Shown: piece by piece, positions 34,810 through 43,900 of the stretch
How positions within the stretch are numbered: position 1 is the stretch's first letter
How the letters are laid out: each line of letters begins with the position of its first letter
From: Lewinellaceae bacterium
GTDB taxonomy: Bacteria > Bacteroidota > Bacteroidia > Chitinophagales > Saprospiraceae
Assembly (NCBI GenBank): GCA_020636225.1
Contig: JACJYI010000006.1
Span: 392,501-456,500 of the forward strand
Direction: 5' to 3'
DNA: 64,000 nucleotides
Position numbers and translations under genes: made by a program
The notes under the pieces: model-generated
Databases searched by the model: none
Seen by the model: only the letters and a program-made list of their open reading frames with translations
What the model was told of the DNA's origin: nothing

Positions 34810-34817
34810 CAAATTTA
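34810..34817 (-). promoter_or_regulatory. Bacteroidota -7 element of lgt
   Basis: Minus-strand TAAATTTG fits TAnnTTTG with seven bases between it and the lgt ATG, so the leader would be near zero. No clear -33 TTG. Confidence 0.4.
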
Positions 34818-34989
34818 GGCAATGCCAAATTAGGCAGAGCGACACATTTTTTCATGGTTCAGGCAACTCAACTAGATCTTCGGGCATCATTGCAGTGATT
34901 CGCTTATATTTAAAGCCGGTTATTCCATGGCTGATCCCGTAACCGACCTCAGCCATCAGTCATTCACACTTCACCCTCAACTCAGGATC

Positions 34990-36663
34990 ATGGATCGTAG
35001 ATCGACACTGGAAGTCCTCTTCACCGGTCGGAATTCCACCAGGCAGAGAACGGCCATCCAAAAGACCGCCGGCGGAGGCGGCACCCTGGCTCCCTATACC
35101 GGGCCATGGAATGCCACCACGGCTGCCCACCTGCTTCGCCGGACCACCTTTGGCCCTACCCAGGGCGAACTCGACCAGGCCGTCCAGAACGGACTCTCCT
35201 GGACATTGAACGAATTGTTCAAGAAGGAGCCACTGCCTACCCCTCCGATCAACTATTATTTCAATGACGATCCCTATGTCCCGATCGGCAGTACCTGGAT
35301 CGATGCACCCTACAGTGCTTCCGCCAACCTGAAGACACATCGGAACAACTCCCTCTTTGCCTGGACGGTGGGGATCATGCTTGGGAACGGATTGCGGTTG
35401 AGAGAAAAAATGACCCTCTTCTGGCACAACCACTTTGTGACCTCCCGGATCGATGTCAACGACCCCAAGTATACCTATATCTACATCTCCCTGTTGCGCG
35501 AGAATGCCCTGGGAAACTTTCGCGAACTGACCAAGCAGATCACGGTCGATCCCTCTATGCTGCGCTACCTCAATGGCAACCAGAGCACGGCGGCCAAGCC
35601 GAATGAGAACTATGCGCGGGAAGTGATGGAGCTCTTCACGATCGGCAAGGGTCCCCAGGTCGGCCCTGGCGATTATACCAACTATACGGAAGATGACGTC
35701 CTGGCCCTGGCCCGGGTGTTCACGGGATGGCGCGAACGAGGGTATAATACCCAAACGCCCGGCGTCCCCGTCGAATCGTATTATACGGACAGCCGCCACG
35801 ACAAGACCACCAAGCAGTTGTCCCATCGCTTCAACAATGCCGTGATCACCAACGGCGGTGACCAGGAATACAAGACAGCCATCGATATCATCTTCCAACA
35901 GGATGAATGTGCCCGATATATCTGCCGGAAACTGTATCGTTGGTTCGTGTACTATGAGATCGATGCCGATGTCGAGGCCAATGTCATCGAGCCCATGGCG
36001 CAGACGTTGATCCAGCATGACTACGATATCAGCTGGCCCCTGTTCGCCCTGTTGCAAAGCGAGCATTTCTATGACGATTGCATTCGTGGGGCGATGATCA
36101 AGCATCCCATCGACTTTGTGATGACCATGCTCCGTCAGGGTGGGTGGTTTCCGGGGGATGACCTGAATACCAAATACCGCTGGTGGCGGTTGGTCTATAC
36201 CAATTTCGACCTCTTGCAAATGCCGTACTATGCCCCGCCCAGTGTGGCCGGCTGGAAAGCCTGGTACCAGGAGCCGACCTATTACCAGGGATGGCTCAAC
36301 TCGGTGACCCTGCCCAACCGGGCCAATGTCGCCAAGACCATGACCGGACGAGGCATCAAGTTGGGAAACCTCTATGCTCCGTTGCCTCTGCTCGACTGGG
36401 TGGCTTCCCTGGATGATCCCTATGACCCGATCGCCCTGATCGACGAACTGGCGGCGCAATTGTTTCCGCGCAACATCTCGGACAAGAAAAAGGAATATCT
36501 CCTGGAAGTCTTGTTGCCCGGCCTGCCTGAATATGAGTGGACGGTGGAATACGGCGATTATCTGGCCAATCCCAATGATGAGGATCTGGAGAAAGCGGTG
36601 GTCAACAAGTTGAGTAACCTCATCTCCACCATGATGCAGATGCCCGAATATCAACTCAGCTGA
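34990..36663 (+). CDS. DUF1800 family protein
   Basis: A 557-residue protein with the DUF1800 motifs AAHLLRRTTFGPTQGELDQAV, EKMTLFWHNHFVTSR, NENYAREVMELFTIGKGP and VFTGWRERGYN, then ICRKLYRWFVYYEID, and PPSVAGWKAWYQEPTYYQGW near the C-terminus. The function of the family is unknown. It is nearly always next to a DUF1501 gene, as here (23-bp gap). The frame is open from 34927, but family members begin near the MDRRSTLEVLF segment, so the start is set at 34990; no signal peptide is evident in either version. Confidence 0.88.
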   Translation: MDRRSTLEVLFTGRNSTRQRTAIQKTAGGGGTLAPYTGPWNATTAAHLLRRTTFGPTQGELDQAVQNGLSWTLNELFKKEPLPTPPINYYFNDDPYVPIGSTWIDAPYSASANLKTHRNNSLFAWTVGIMLGNGLRLREKMTLFWHNHFVTSRIDVNDPKYTYIYISLLRENALGNFRELTKQITVDPSMLRYLNGNQSTAAKPNENYAREVMELFTIGKGPQVGPGDYTNYTEDDVLALARVFTGWRERGYNTQTPGVPVESYYTDSRHDKTTKQLSHRFNNAVITNGGDQEYKTAIDIIFQQDECARYICRKLYRWFVYYEIDADVEANVIEPMAQTLIQHDYDISWPLFALLQSEHFYDDCIRGAMIKHPIDFVMTMLRQGGWFPGDDLNTKYRWWRLVYTNFDLLQMPYYAPPSVAGWKAWYQEPTYYQGWLNSVTLPNRANVAKTMTGRGIKLGNLYAPLPLLDWVASLDDPYDPIALIDELAAQLFPRNISDKKKEYLLEVLLPGLPEYEWTVEYGDYLANPNDEDLEKAVVNKLSNLISTMMQMPEYQLS

Positions 36664-36686
36664 TCATTCCCGAAAAATCAACTCTG

Positions 36687-38261
36687 ATGAAAAGAAGAAC
36701 CTTTCTCCAGCATACCTCCACAGCCGCAGTGACCCTGCCCCTTGTGCTCAATGGCAACAAGCTGTCGGCTTTTACCCAGCACGCCCTGTTCAAGGGGATG
36801 CAGCAGGATTCTGACAAGGTCCTGGTCCTCATCCAGATGAACGGGGGAAATGATGGCCTGAACATGGTCCTGCCGCTGGATCAGTACAGCAACCTCTTCC
36901 TGGCCCGGGAGAACATCCTGATCCCGGAGACCTCAGCACTCAAGTTGACCGACAAGACCGGGTTACATCCGGCGATGTCCGGTTTGCATCAAACCTATAT
37001 GAATGGCCAGTTGGCCGTCTTCCAGGGGGTCGGGTATCCCAACCAGAACCGATCCCATTTCCGATCAACGGACATCTGGCAAAGCGCCTCCGGTGCCACC
37101 GAAGTGATCAACACAGGCTGGCTCGGCCGCCATTTCGATGATTATGCTGTCGGTTATCCGGACGGTTATCCCAATGCCCAGTATCCGGATCCCTTTGCGA
37201 TCACCATCGGCTCGACGGTCAATGAGACCTGCCAGGGCAACCTGTCCAATTACTCCCTGGCCCTCACCAATCCATTCGGCCTGTCGCCGCTGCTGGAGGA
37301 TGACGATACAACATCGGATCCGACCCAGTGCTACGGCAAGGAGATCGCCTTTGTGCGGACGTCCATCGCTCAGACCAATGCTTACTCGGAGGTGATCACC
37401 GCGGCCGCCGAACAAGGAGCCAATATGGTGGAGTATCCGGCCGACAACAACCTCGCCGGTCAGTTGAAGACCATTGCCCTCCTGATCTCCGGCGGGCTGA
37501 AGACCAGGGTGTACATCGCCAATATCGGCGGATTTGACACCCATGCCAACCAGGTCAACATCGGGGACACCACGACCGGTGGGCATGCCACATTGCTCAA
37601 CCGGCTTTCCGAGGCGATCACCCTGTTCCAGCAGGATCTCACCGCCCAGAAGCTGGACCAGCGGGTGGTGGGCATGACCTTCTCCGAGTTTGGTCGGCGG
37701 ATCAAGTCCAACGGTGCCAATGGTACCGACCATGGATCGGCGGCTCCTCTGTTCGTGTTCGGTTCCTGCGTGAACAGCCGGATATTCGGCCAGAACCCCA
37801 CGATCACCGACAATGTCGGCGACCAGGAAGGCTTGGCCATGCAGATCGACTTCCGGTCCATCTATGGCTCCCTGCTGAACCAGTGGTTCGGAGTGCCGAC
37901 GGCAGATGTCAAGGCACTGCTCAATGATGCCTATTCCGAGATCCCCCTCATCCGCGGTTGCGAGACCAAGGAATATGAACTGGATCCGGATTATGCCGAA
38001 CCGGTTGACAGTCCGTTCAACAACAGTCCGAATCCATTCACGGGCAGTACCCAGATCACCTTCCAGAGCGCTGGTGAGCGGGTGCACCTCAGTGTGATGA
38101 ACAGCGGTGGATACACGGTCAGTGTGTTGGTCGACAAGTATCTGGAAGCGGGCAACTATACGGTACCCTTCGATGCATCGGGCCTGCCCAGGGGCAACTA
38201 TTTTGCCTACCTGCGCACACCGAAGCGTCAGCAATCCCTGACCATGATCATGCAGCGATAG
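36687..38261 (+). CDS. DUF1501 family protein with T9SS C-terminal sorting domain
   Basis: A 524-residue protein starting MKRRTFLQHTSTAAVTLPLVL, a twin-arginine-like leader. The DUF1501 body, related to sulfatase/alkaline-phosphatase-fold proteins, shows VLIQMNGGNDGLNMVLP, then SHFRSTDIWQSASG, GGFDTHANQV, FSEFGRRIKSNGANGTDHG and APLFVFGS. The final ~85 residues are a type A T9SS sorting domain (NSPNPFTGSTQITFQ, later LPRGNYFAYLRTPKRQQS). The protein would therefore be exported and delivered to the surface or medium. It is paired with DUF1800. Biochemical role unknown. Confidence 0.9.
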   Translation: MKRRTFLQHTSTAAVTLPLVLNGNKLSAFTQHALFKGMQQDSDKVLVLIQMNGGNDGLNMVLPLDQYSNLFLARENILIPETSALKLTDKTGLHPAMSGLHQTYMNGQLAVFQGVGYPNQNRSHFRSTDIWQSASGATEVINTGWLGRHFDDYAVGYPDGYPNAQYPDPFAITIGSTVNETCQGNLSNYSLALTNPFGLSPLLEDDDTTSDPTQCYGKEIAFVRTSIAQTNAYSEVITAAAEQGANMVEYPADNNLAGQLKTIALLISGGLKTRVYIANIGGFDTHANQVNIGDTTTGGHATLLNRLSEAITLFQQDLTAQKLDQRVVGMTFSEFGRRIKSNGANGTDHGSAAPLFVFGSCVNSRIFGQNPTITDNVGDQEGLAMQIDFRSIYGSLLNQWFGVPTADVKALLNDAYSEIPLIRGCETKEYELDPDYAEPVDSPFNNSPNPFTGSTQITFQSAGERVHLSVMNSGGYTVSVLVDKYLEAGNYTVPFDASGLPRGNYFAYLRTPKRQQSLTMIMQR

Positions 38262-38284
38262 ATCGCAGCAAGGTTGGGATGAAG

Positions 38285-38317
38285 AAAGCCGGCTCATGGT
38301 TCCATGAGCCGGCTTTT
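38285..38317 (+). terminator. Terminator of the DUF1800/DUF1501 pair
   Basis: A 15-bp perfect stem (AAAGCCGGCTCATGG with its complement) and a two-base apex (TT), so the top pairs probably open into a larger loop, followed by TTTT, 24 bp after the stop. The symmetric A- and T-flanks could make it work both ways. Confidence 0.88.
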
Positions 38318-38370
38318 GCATCAGGGGTCTTTTTTCATGCTGATTTCATATTGTCCATCCTTTCACACCT

Positions 38371-38378
38371 TACCTTTG
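38371..38378 (+). promoter_or_regulatory. Bacteroidota -7 element of the Sua5-type gene
   Basis: TACCTTTG fits TAnnTTTG. Exactly four bases (CAGG) separate it from the ATG at 38383; a TTG lies 17 bp upstream. This is the same tight spacing as for gpmI. Confidence 0.45.
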
Positions 38379-38382
38379 CAGG

Positions 38383-39351
38383 ATGGCATTCCAAACAGCA
38401 ACAGGACAGGACCTACGACTCGCGGCAGACTGGCTGCGCCGCAGCGAGTTGGTGGCCATTCCCACTGAAACGGTCTATGGACTGGCTGGGAATGCCCTGG
38501 ACGACCGTGCCATTGTGAAGATCTTCGAGACCAAGGAACGCCCTCTGTACAATCCCTTGATCATCCATGTCGGTCATCCCGATCAGATCAACGACCTGAT
38601 CGTTTCGCCGGATGCCGAGGTCCGGGCCCTGATCGATGCCTTCTGGCCGGGGCCGCTGACCCTGCTGCTGGACCGCACCTCTCGTGTGCCGGACCTGGTC
38701 TGTGCCGGCCTGCCCCGGGTAGCCGTGCGCATGCCCGACCATGGCCTGACCCTGGCCCTGATCCAGACCTGTGGATTCCCCCTGGCAGCACCCAGTGCCA
38801 ATTTGTTCGGTCGGATCAGCCCGACCACGGCGGAGCATGTCAAGAGCCAGTTGGCCGGTCGCATCCCCTATATCCTGGATGGAGGTCCTTGCCGGGTCGG
38901 GGTTGAGTCGACCATCCTGGGCCGGGAGGACGGTGTCTGGAAGATCTACCGCCGCGGGGGGGTGACCATGGCCGACCTGGAACCGGTGATCGGTCCGGTG
39001 GAGGTGGTTACCACATCCGAAGTACCCGAAGCACCCGGGATGCTGCCATGGCACTATGCGCCGGAAACCCCTCTCACGATCGGCGACACCCCTCCTGCAG
39101 AGGCCAAACGGGTGGGATGGTTGCGATTCCGGAAAGCCATGCCGGGTGTACCCGAAGAGCATCAGTTCATCCTGGCTCCAGACGGCGATCTGCGGTCGGC
39201 TGCCCGGCGGTTGTACGAGGGGCTGCATCATCTGGATGCCCTGCATCTGGACCAGCTTCTGGCCGAGCCCGTGCCGGAAGAGGGCATCGGCCGGGCGATC
39301 AATGACCGACTGCGTCGGGCTGCAACGCCCCGCCATCCGGATAGCATTTGA
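38383..39351 (+). CDS. L-threonylcarbamoyladenylate synthase, Sua5 type
   Basis: A 322-residue two-domain protein of the Sua5 type. It makes threonylcarbamoyl-AMP from Thr, bicarbonate and ATP for t6A37 tRNA modification. The YrdC domain (residues 1-200) has VAIPTETVYGLAGNALDD, IFETKERPLYNPLIIHV, DAFWPGPLTLLL, RVAVRMPDHGL, LAAPSANLFGRISPT and ILDGGPCRVGVESTIL. The linker PGMLPWHYAPETPL leads to the C-terminal Sua5 domain. Short YrdC/TsaC proteins lack that domain, so Sua5 is the better label. It stands alone between terminator and the CpcT-like gene. Confidence 0.93.
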   Translation: MAFQTATGQDLRLAADWLRRSELVAIPTETVYGLAGNALDDRAIVKIFETKERPLYNPLIIHVGHPDQINDLIVSPDAEVRALIDAFWPGPLTLLLDRTSRVPDLVCAGLPRVAVRMPDHGLTLALIQTCGFPLAAPSANLFGRISPTTAEHVKSQLAGRIPYILDGGPCRVGVESTILGREDGVWKIYRRGGVTMADLEPVIGPVEVVTTSEVPEAPGMLPWHYAPETPLTIGDTPPAEAKRVGWLRFRKAMPGVPEEHQFILAPDGDLRSAARRLYEGLHHLDALHLDQLLAEPVPEEGIGRAINDRLRRAATPRHPDSI

Positions 39352-39406
39352 TGGCATCCGGGTGAATATCCGGGGAAGGACTTCGGCAGGGCTGAGGATG
39401 AATCTT

Positions 39407-39414
39407 TACCTTTA
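39407..39414 (+). promoter_or_regulatory. Possible -7 element of the CpcT-like gene
   Basis: TACCTTTA is one base off TAnnTTTG and stands four bases (GCCA) before the ATG at 39419, repeating the spacing seen for gpmI and the Sua5-type gene. Confidence 0.35.
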
Positions 39415-39418
39415 GCCA

Positions 39419-40039
39419 ATGAAATCGATCGTCTATCACCTGCTGTTCGTCCCGTTGCTGCTGGTGACCCTTTCCCTGCCTGCGCAACCGGGCAGTCTCG
39501 AGGAGTTGTCATCCTGGATGACCGGTACCTTTACCAGTGAGGCCCAGGCCGCCCGCGATTCGGATTACTACGCCATATCCCTCATCATGACCCCGATCTG
39601 GCAGGACCGCTATCCCGGCCAGCATTGGCTGTATGTCGAGCAGGCCATGGCGTCCCGGCTGGACAAGCCGTATCGCCAGCGGGTCTATCAGGTGGAGGCG
39701 CTACCTGACGGGTCATTTCGCAGTGCCGTGTATACCCTGCCCGATCCTGACGGGGCGGTGGGCAAGAACGCCGATCCTGCCTACTTTGACCAGTGGGAAC
39801 CGGAAGATCTCGACCTTCGTGACGGATGTGCCGTTTACCTCACATATCAACAAGGCGTATACACTGGCTCCACCCGTGGGCAGGGCTGTGCCAGCACCCT
39901 TCGCGGTGCCGCCTATGCCAGTTCGACGGTCACCATTCGTCCGGAAGGCATAGTCAGTTGGGACCAGGGGTTTGACACATCGGGTGTCCAGGTATGGGGC
40001 GCCGAGAAAGGCGGGTATGCATTTATCCGCAATCCATAG
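39419..40039 (+). CDS. CpcT/CpeT-like chromophore lyase family protein
   Basis: A 206-residue protein with a signal peptide ending SLPAQ. The body matches the CpcT/CpeT beta-barrel family: LEELSSWMTGTFTSEAQA, then HWLYVEQAMASRLDKPYRQRVYQVE, a conserved DGCAVYLTYQQGVYTGST, and RGAAYASSTVTIRPEGIVSWDQGFD. In cyanobacteria these attach bilins to phycobiliproteins; Bacteroidota have no phycobilisomes, so the role here must differ. The signal peptide places it in the periplasm. It is followed 20 bp later by the acyltransferase gene. Confidence 0.85.
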   Translation: MKSIVYHLLFVPLLLVTLSLPAQPGSLEELSSWMTGTFTSEAQAARDSDYYAISLIMTPIWQDRYPGQHWLYVEQAMASRLDKPYRQRVYQVEALPDGSFRSAVYTLPDPDGAVGKNADPAYFDQWEPEDLDLRDGCAVYLTYQQGVYTGSTRGQGCASTLRGAAYASSTVTIRPEGIVSWDQGFDTSGVQVWGAEKGGYAFIRNP

Positions 40040-40059
40040 GACTGAATCGAATACGCACT

Positions 40060-40968
40060 GTGAGTCGTCTGCTTCTCTATCTGATCATTCTGCCCCTTTC
40101 CAGGCTGCCGTTTTCCGTGCTGTACCGCCTGTCCAGCGGGTTGTCCTTCCTCCTGTATCGTGTCGCCGGTTATCGGAAGAAGGTCGTGCGGCGCAACTTG
40201 CAGCAGTCCTTTCCCGACAAGTCGGACCAGGAGATCCGTTCGATCGAGAAGGACTTCTACCTGCATCTGTCCGACCTGATCACCGAGTCTATCAAGCAGT
40301 TCTCCATCACCCGTGAAGAGGTCCAGGCCCGTTGCCGGGTGGTCAATCCCGAGTTGCTGGAGGAGTTGGGCAAGACGCACAAGCGGGTGATCGTCGCCGC
40401 TGGACACTACAACAACTGGGAGCTGGCCGCCGTGTCCCTGGGCATTGCCACCACCTCCACCGTGTTTGGCATCTACAGCCCACTGAAGGACGCATTCATG
40501 GATCAGAAGCTGATGCGTTCCCGCGAGCGATACGGTATGCGCATGCTCTCCAGAAAGAAGATCAAGGATTTCGCCGCCCGTGAGCCACTGGGTCCGGAGG
40601 TGATCCTCTTTGCCACGGACCAGACCCCTTCCAATGTGCACAAGTGTTATTGGATGGAATTCCTGGGCCAGGAAACCCCCATCTTCTTCGGTACGGAAAA
40701 GTTTGCCACGGAACAGGGGTGGCCGGTGGTGTTCGGCTGGATCTCCAAGACCAGGAGGGGATACTACGAGATCTCCTTCGAACTGCTGGAGGACAAGCCC
40801 CGGGAAGCCCCCTATGGCCGGATCACCCAGCAGCATACCCGCTGGCTCGAAGAAGAGATCCGGACCCTCCCGGCGTATTGGCTCTGGACGCACAAGCGCT
40901 GGAAACGCACCCGTCCGGCAGACGTGCCCCTGTATGGTCCGGATCTGCAGCCTCTCCCCATGGCCTGA
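40060..40968 (+). CDS. LpxL/HtrB-like lysophospholipid acyltransferase
   Basis: A 302-residue protein with one N-terminal hydrophobic segment (LLYLIILPLSRLPFSVLYRL) and the catalytic HX4E motif in AAGHYNNWELAAVSLG. Also conserved are YRKKVVRRNLQQSFPDKS, then VILFATDQTPSN, FLGQETPIFFGTEKFA and the C-terminal ARG/TRP-rich YWLWTHKRWKRTRP. It would acylate a lipid A precursor or aminolipid at the inner membrane. GTG at 40060 is chosen because an ATG start 66 bp upstream would overlap the CpcT-like gene and adds a non-family stretch. Confidence 0.88.
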   Translation: MSRLLLYLIILPLSRLPFSVLYRLSSGLSFLLYRVAGYRKKVVRRNLQQSFPDKSDQEIRSIEKDFYLHLSDLITESIKQFSITREEVQARCRVVNPELLEELGKTHKRVIVAAGHYNNWELAAVSLGIATTSTVFGIYSPLKDAFMDQKLMRSRERYGMRMLSRKKIKDFAAREPLGPEVILFATDQTPSNVHKCYWMEFLGQETPIFFGTEKFATEQGWPVVFGWISKTRRGYYEISFELLEDKPREAPYGRITQQHTRWLEEEIRTLPAYWLWTHKRWKRTRPADVPLYGPDLQPLPMA

Positions 40969-40978
40969 TCCACCCGGA

Positions 40979-43900
40979 TCAGACGCGCTCCACGTGTATG
41001 ATCGCGGTGAGCTCGTCGCTGAGCTCGACCTGGATCCCTTCCGTGACCCGGGCTTCGACGACCAGGGCATCCGCGAGGGTCTCCTCCTGGATATGCTGCC
41101 CGAAGGCGGCAACGGCTGATCGGATATGGTCCTCATCCTGGATGCGGATGCGGATGCGGTCCGTCACATCGAAGTCCTGTTCCTTGCGTTGGTTCTGGAT
41201 CCGGTTGACCAGGTCGCGGGCGGTGCCTTCCGCCAGCAGCTCATCGGTCAGATGGACATCCAGGGCAACGGTCAGGCCTTCTTCGCTGGCGGTCTTCCAA
41301 CCGGGGAGGTCTTCCGTGGTGATCACCAGGTCCTCCGGGGTAATGGCATGTTCTACTCCGTTGATGGTCAGGGCCAGGCTGCCGTTGGCTTCCAGGGCAT
41401 TGATCTGTTCATTGCTGAAGGCGGCGATCTGGTCGGCGGCGGCCTTCATGTCCTTGCCCAGGCGCTTGCCCAGGGTCTTGAAATTGGCCTTGGCCTGCTT
41501 GACCAGCAAGCCGTCGGCATCCGTGACATACTCGATGGCCTTGACATTGATCTCGGACAGGATGAGGTCTTTCACGCCATCCACCTGCTGGATGAAGGAG
41601 CTGTCCAGCACGGGCAGCATGACCTTCTGCAGGGGCAGGCGAACGCGCAGCTTTTCCCGTTTGCGGATGCTCAGGGCCAGTGAGCAGATCCGCTGGGCAT
41701 ATTCCATCCGGGTCTCCAGGTCGGTATCAATCCGTTGGGTATCGGCTTCGTACAGGTCCGTGAGGTGGACACTGTCCGGCTGACCGGCATCGGTCGCTGA
41801 CCGGGTCAGGTTCTGGTAGAGCCAGTCACTGAAGAAGGGTGCGGCGGGAGCGGACAACTGGGCCACCACCATCAGGCATTCATAGAGGGTCTGATAGGCC
41901 GACCGCTTGTCCTCGCTCATCTCCCCCCGCCAGAACCGGCGACGAGCCAGGCGGACATACCAGTTGCTCAGGTGGCGATCCACAAAATTCTCCAGGGCGC
42001 GCAGGGCCTTGGTCGGTTCGTAATCGTCAAAATGCCGGCGCACGTCCCGCACCAGGCTGTGCAGCTTGGACAGGATCCAGCGATCCAGTTCCGGACGATC
42101 GGCATAGGGCACCTGGTCGTCCGACGTGTTGACAAATCCGTCCAGGTTGGCGTAGAGGGCAAAGAAGTTATAGGTATTGAAGAGGGTGCCAAAGTATTTG
42201 TTGCGCACTTCCAGCAACCCTGCCTCGTCGAACTTGAGATTCTCCCAGGGATCGGCATTGGCCATCATGTACCAGCGGGTGGCATCGGCACCATAGGTGT
42301 TGATAGTCTCAAACGGGTCGACCACATTGCCCTTCGACTTGGACATCTTGTTGCCTTCCTTGTCCAGCACCAGGCCATTGGAGACCACGTTCTTGTAGGC
42401 TACGGAATCGAAGCACATGGTGGCGATGGCATGCAGGGTGTAGAACCATCCCCGGGTCTGGTCCACGCCTTCGGCGATGAAGTCGGCCGGATAGTTTCGC
42501 CTGAACGTTTCCTCGTTCTCGAAGGGATAGTGCCACTGGGCGTAGGGCATGGACCCCGAATCGAACCATACGTCGATCAGGTCGGCCTCCCGATGCATGG
42601 GGCGACCGTCGTGGCTCACCAGGATGATCTCGTCGATGTAGGGGCGGTGCAGATCGTTGGGCACGTGCTGGTCGAGCTTGAGCACCTTGTTGGCCATGTC
42701 GATCTCCTTCTGCAATTGTTCGATCGAGCCGATGCAGATCTCCAGGTCGCCATCCTCCGTCCGCCAGATGGGCAGGGGAATCCCCCAGTATCGGGTGCGG
42801 GAGAGGTTCCAGTCCTGGAGGTTTTGCAGCCAGACCCCGAACCGACCCGTGCCGGTATGCGCAGGTTTCCAGTTGATGGTGCGGTTGAGCTCGGCCATGC
42901 GTTCCTTGGCCGCGGAGGCGCGGATGAACCAGGAGTCGAGCGGATAGTAGAGCACCGGCTTGTCGGTCCGCCAGCAATGGGGATAGTTGTGCTTGTACTT
43001 CTCGATCTTGAACGCCTTGTTGTCGTCCTTGAGCTTGAGGGCGATGAGCAGGTCAGTGGGTTTGAAATCCTTCTGGCTGCGCACGTCATCCGGATAGTAT
43101 TCCGGCTTGACATACATGCCGGCAAACTCGCCCATCTCGTCCACAAAGCGACCCTGGCGATCCACCAGGGGCTGGATCACCCCGCGATCGTCGGGGATGC
43201 CGATGAAAGGCACGTCGTTGGCCACGCAGGCGCGGAAGTCGTCCGCCCCGAAATAGGGTGCGGTATGCACGACACCGGTGCCGTCCTCCGTGGTCACGAA
43301 GTCGCCGGGGATGACCCGGAAACCGCGCTCTTCGAGGTCGGGGCTGGTCACATAGGGCAGCAGTTGTTCGTAACGCAAGCCCACCAGGTCATTGCCGGTC
43401 CAGGTTCCGGCCAGTGCATAGGGGAGGATCTTGTCGGAAGGCGCATAGGCGTCGATCGGCTGGCCTTCTCCGGCCGGGTCGAAATAGGCGGACAGGCGGT
43501 CCTGGGCGAGGACCAGACTGACCGGATCGCCGGTGTACGGGCTGACCGTGCGGACCTTGACGTAGTTGATCTTCGGGCCCACGGTGAGCGCCACGTTGCT
43601 GGGCAGGGTCCAGGGGGTGGTGGTCCAGGCCAGGATGCGGACATCTTCCTGCTCGTCCTCGAAGAGGAAGGCGGAACGATCCTCCCGACGGACCTTGAAC
43701 ATGGCGATGGCGGAAATATCCGTCACTTCCTTGTAGCAACCGGGCAGGTTCAGCTCGTGGGAGCTGAGGCCGGTGCCGGCCGCCGGGCTGAAGGGCTGGA
43801 TGGTGAAGCCCTTGTACAGGAAGGAATCGCCAGCCGGGGTGCGCTTGTCGTAGAGGGTGCGCAGCAGGTGCCAGCAGGATTCGATATAATGGTTGTCGAA

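Noticed and set aside
33657..34898. 413-codon antisense frame over lgt
   Set aside because: Shadow frame; lgt has its family signature on the minus strand.
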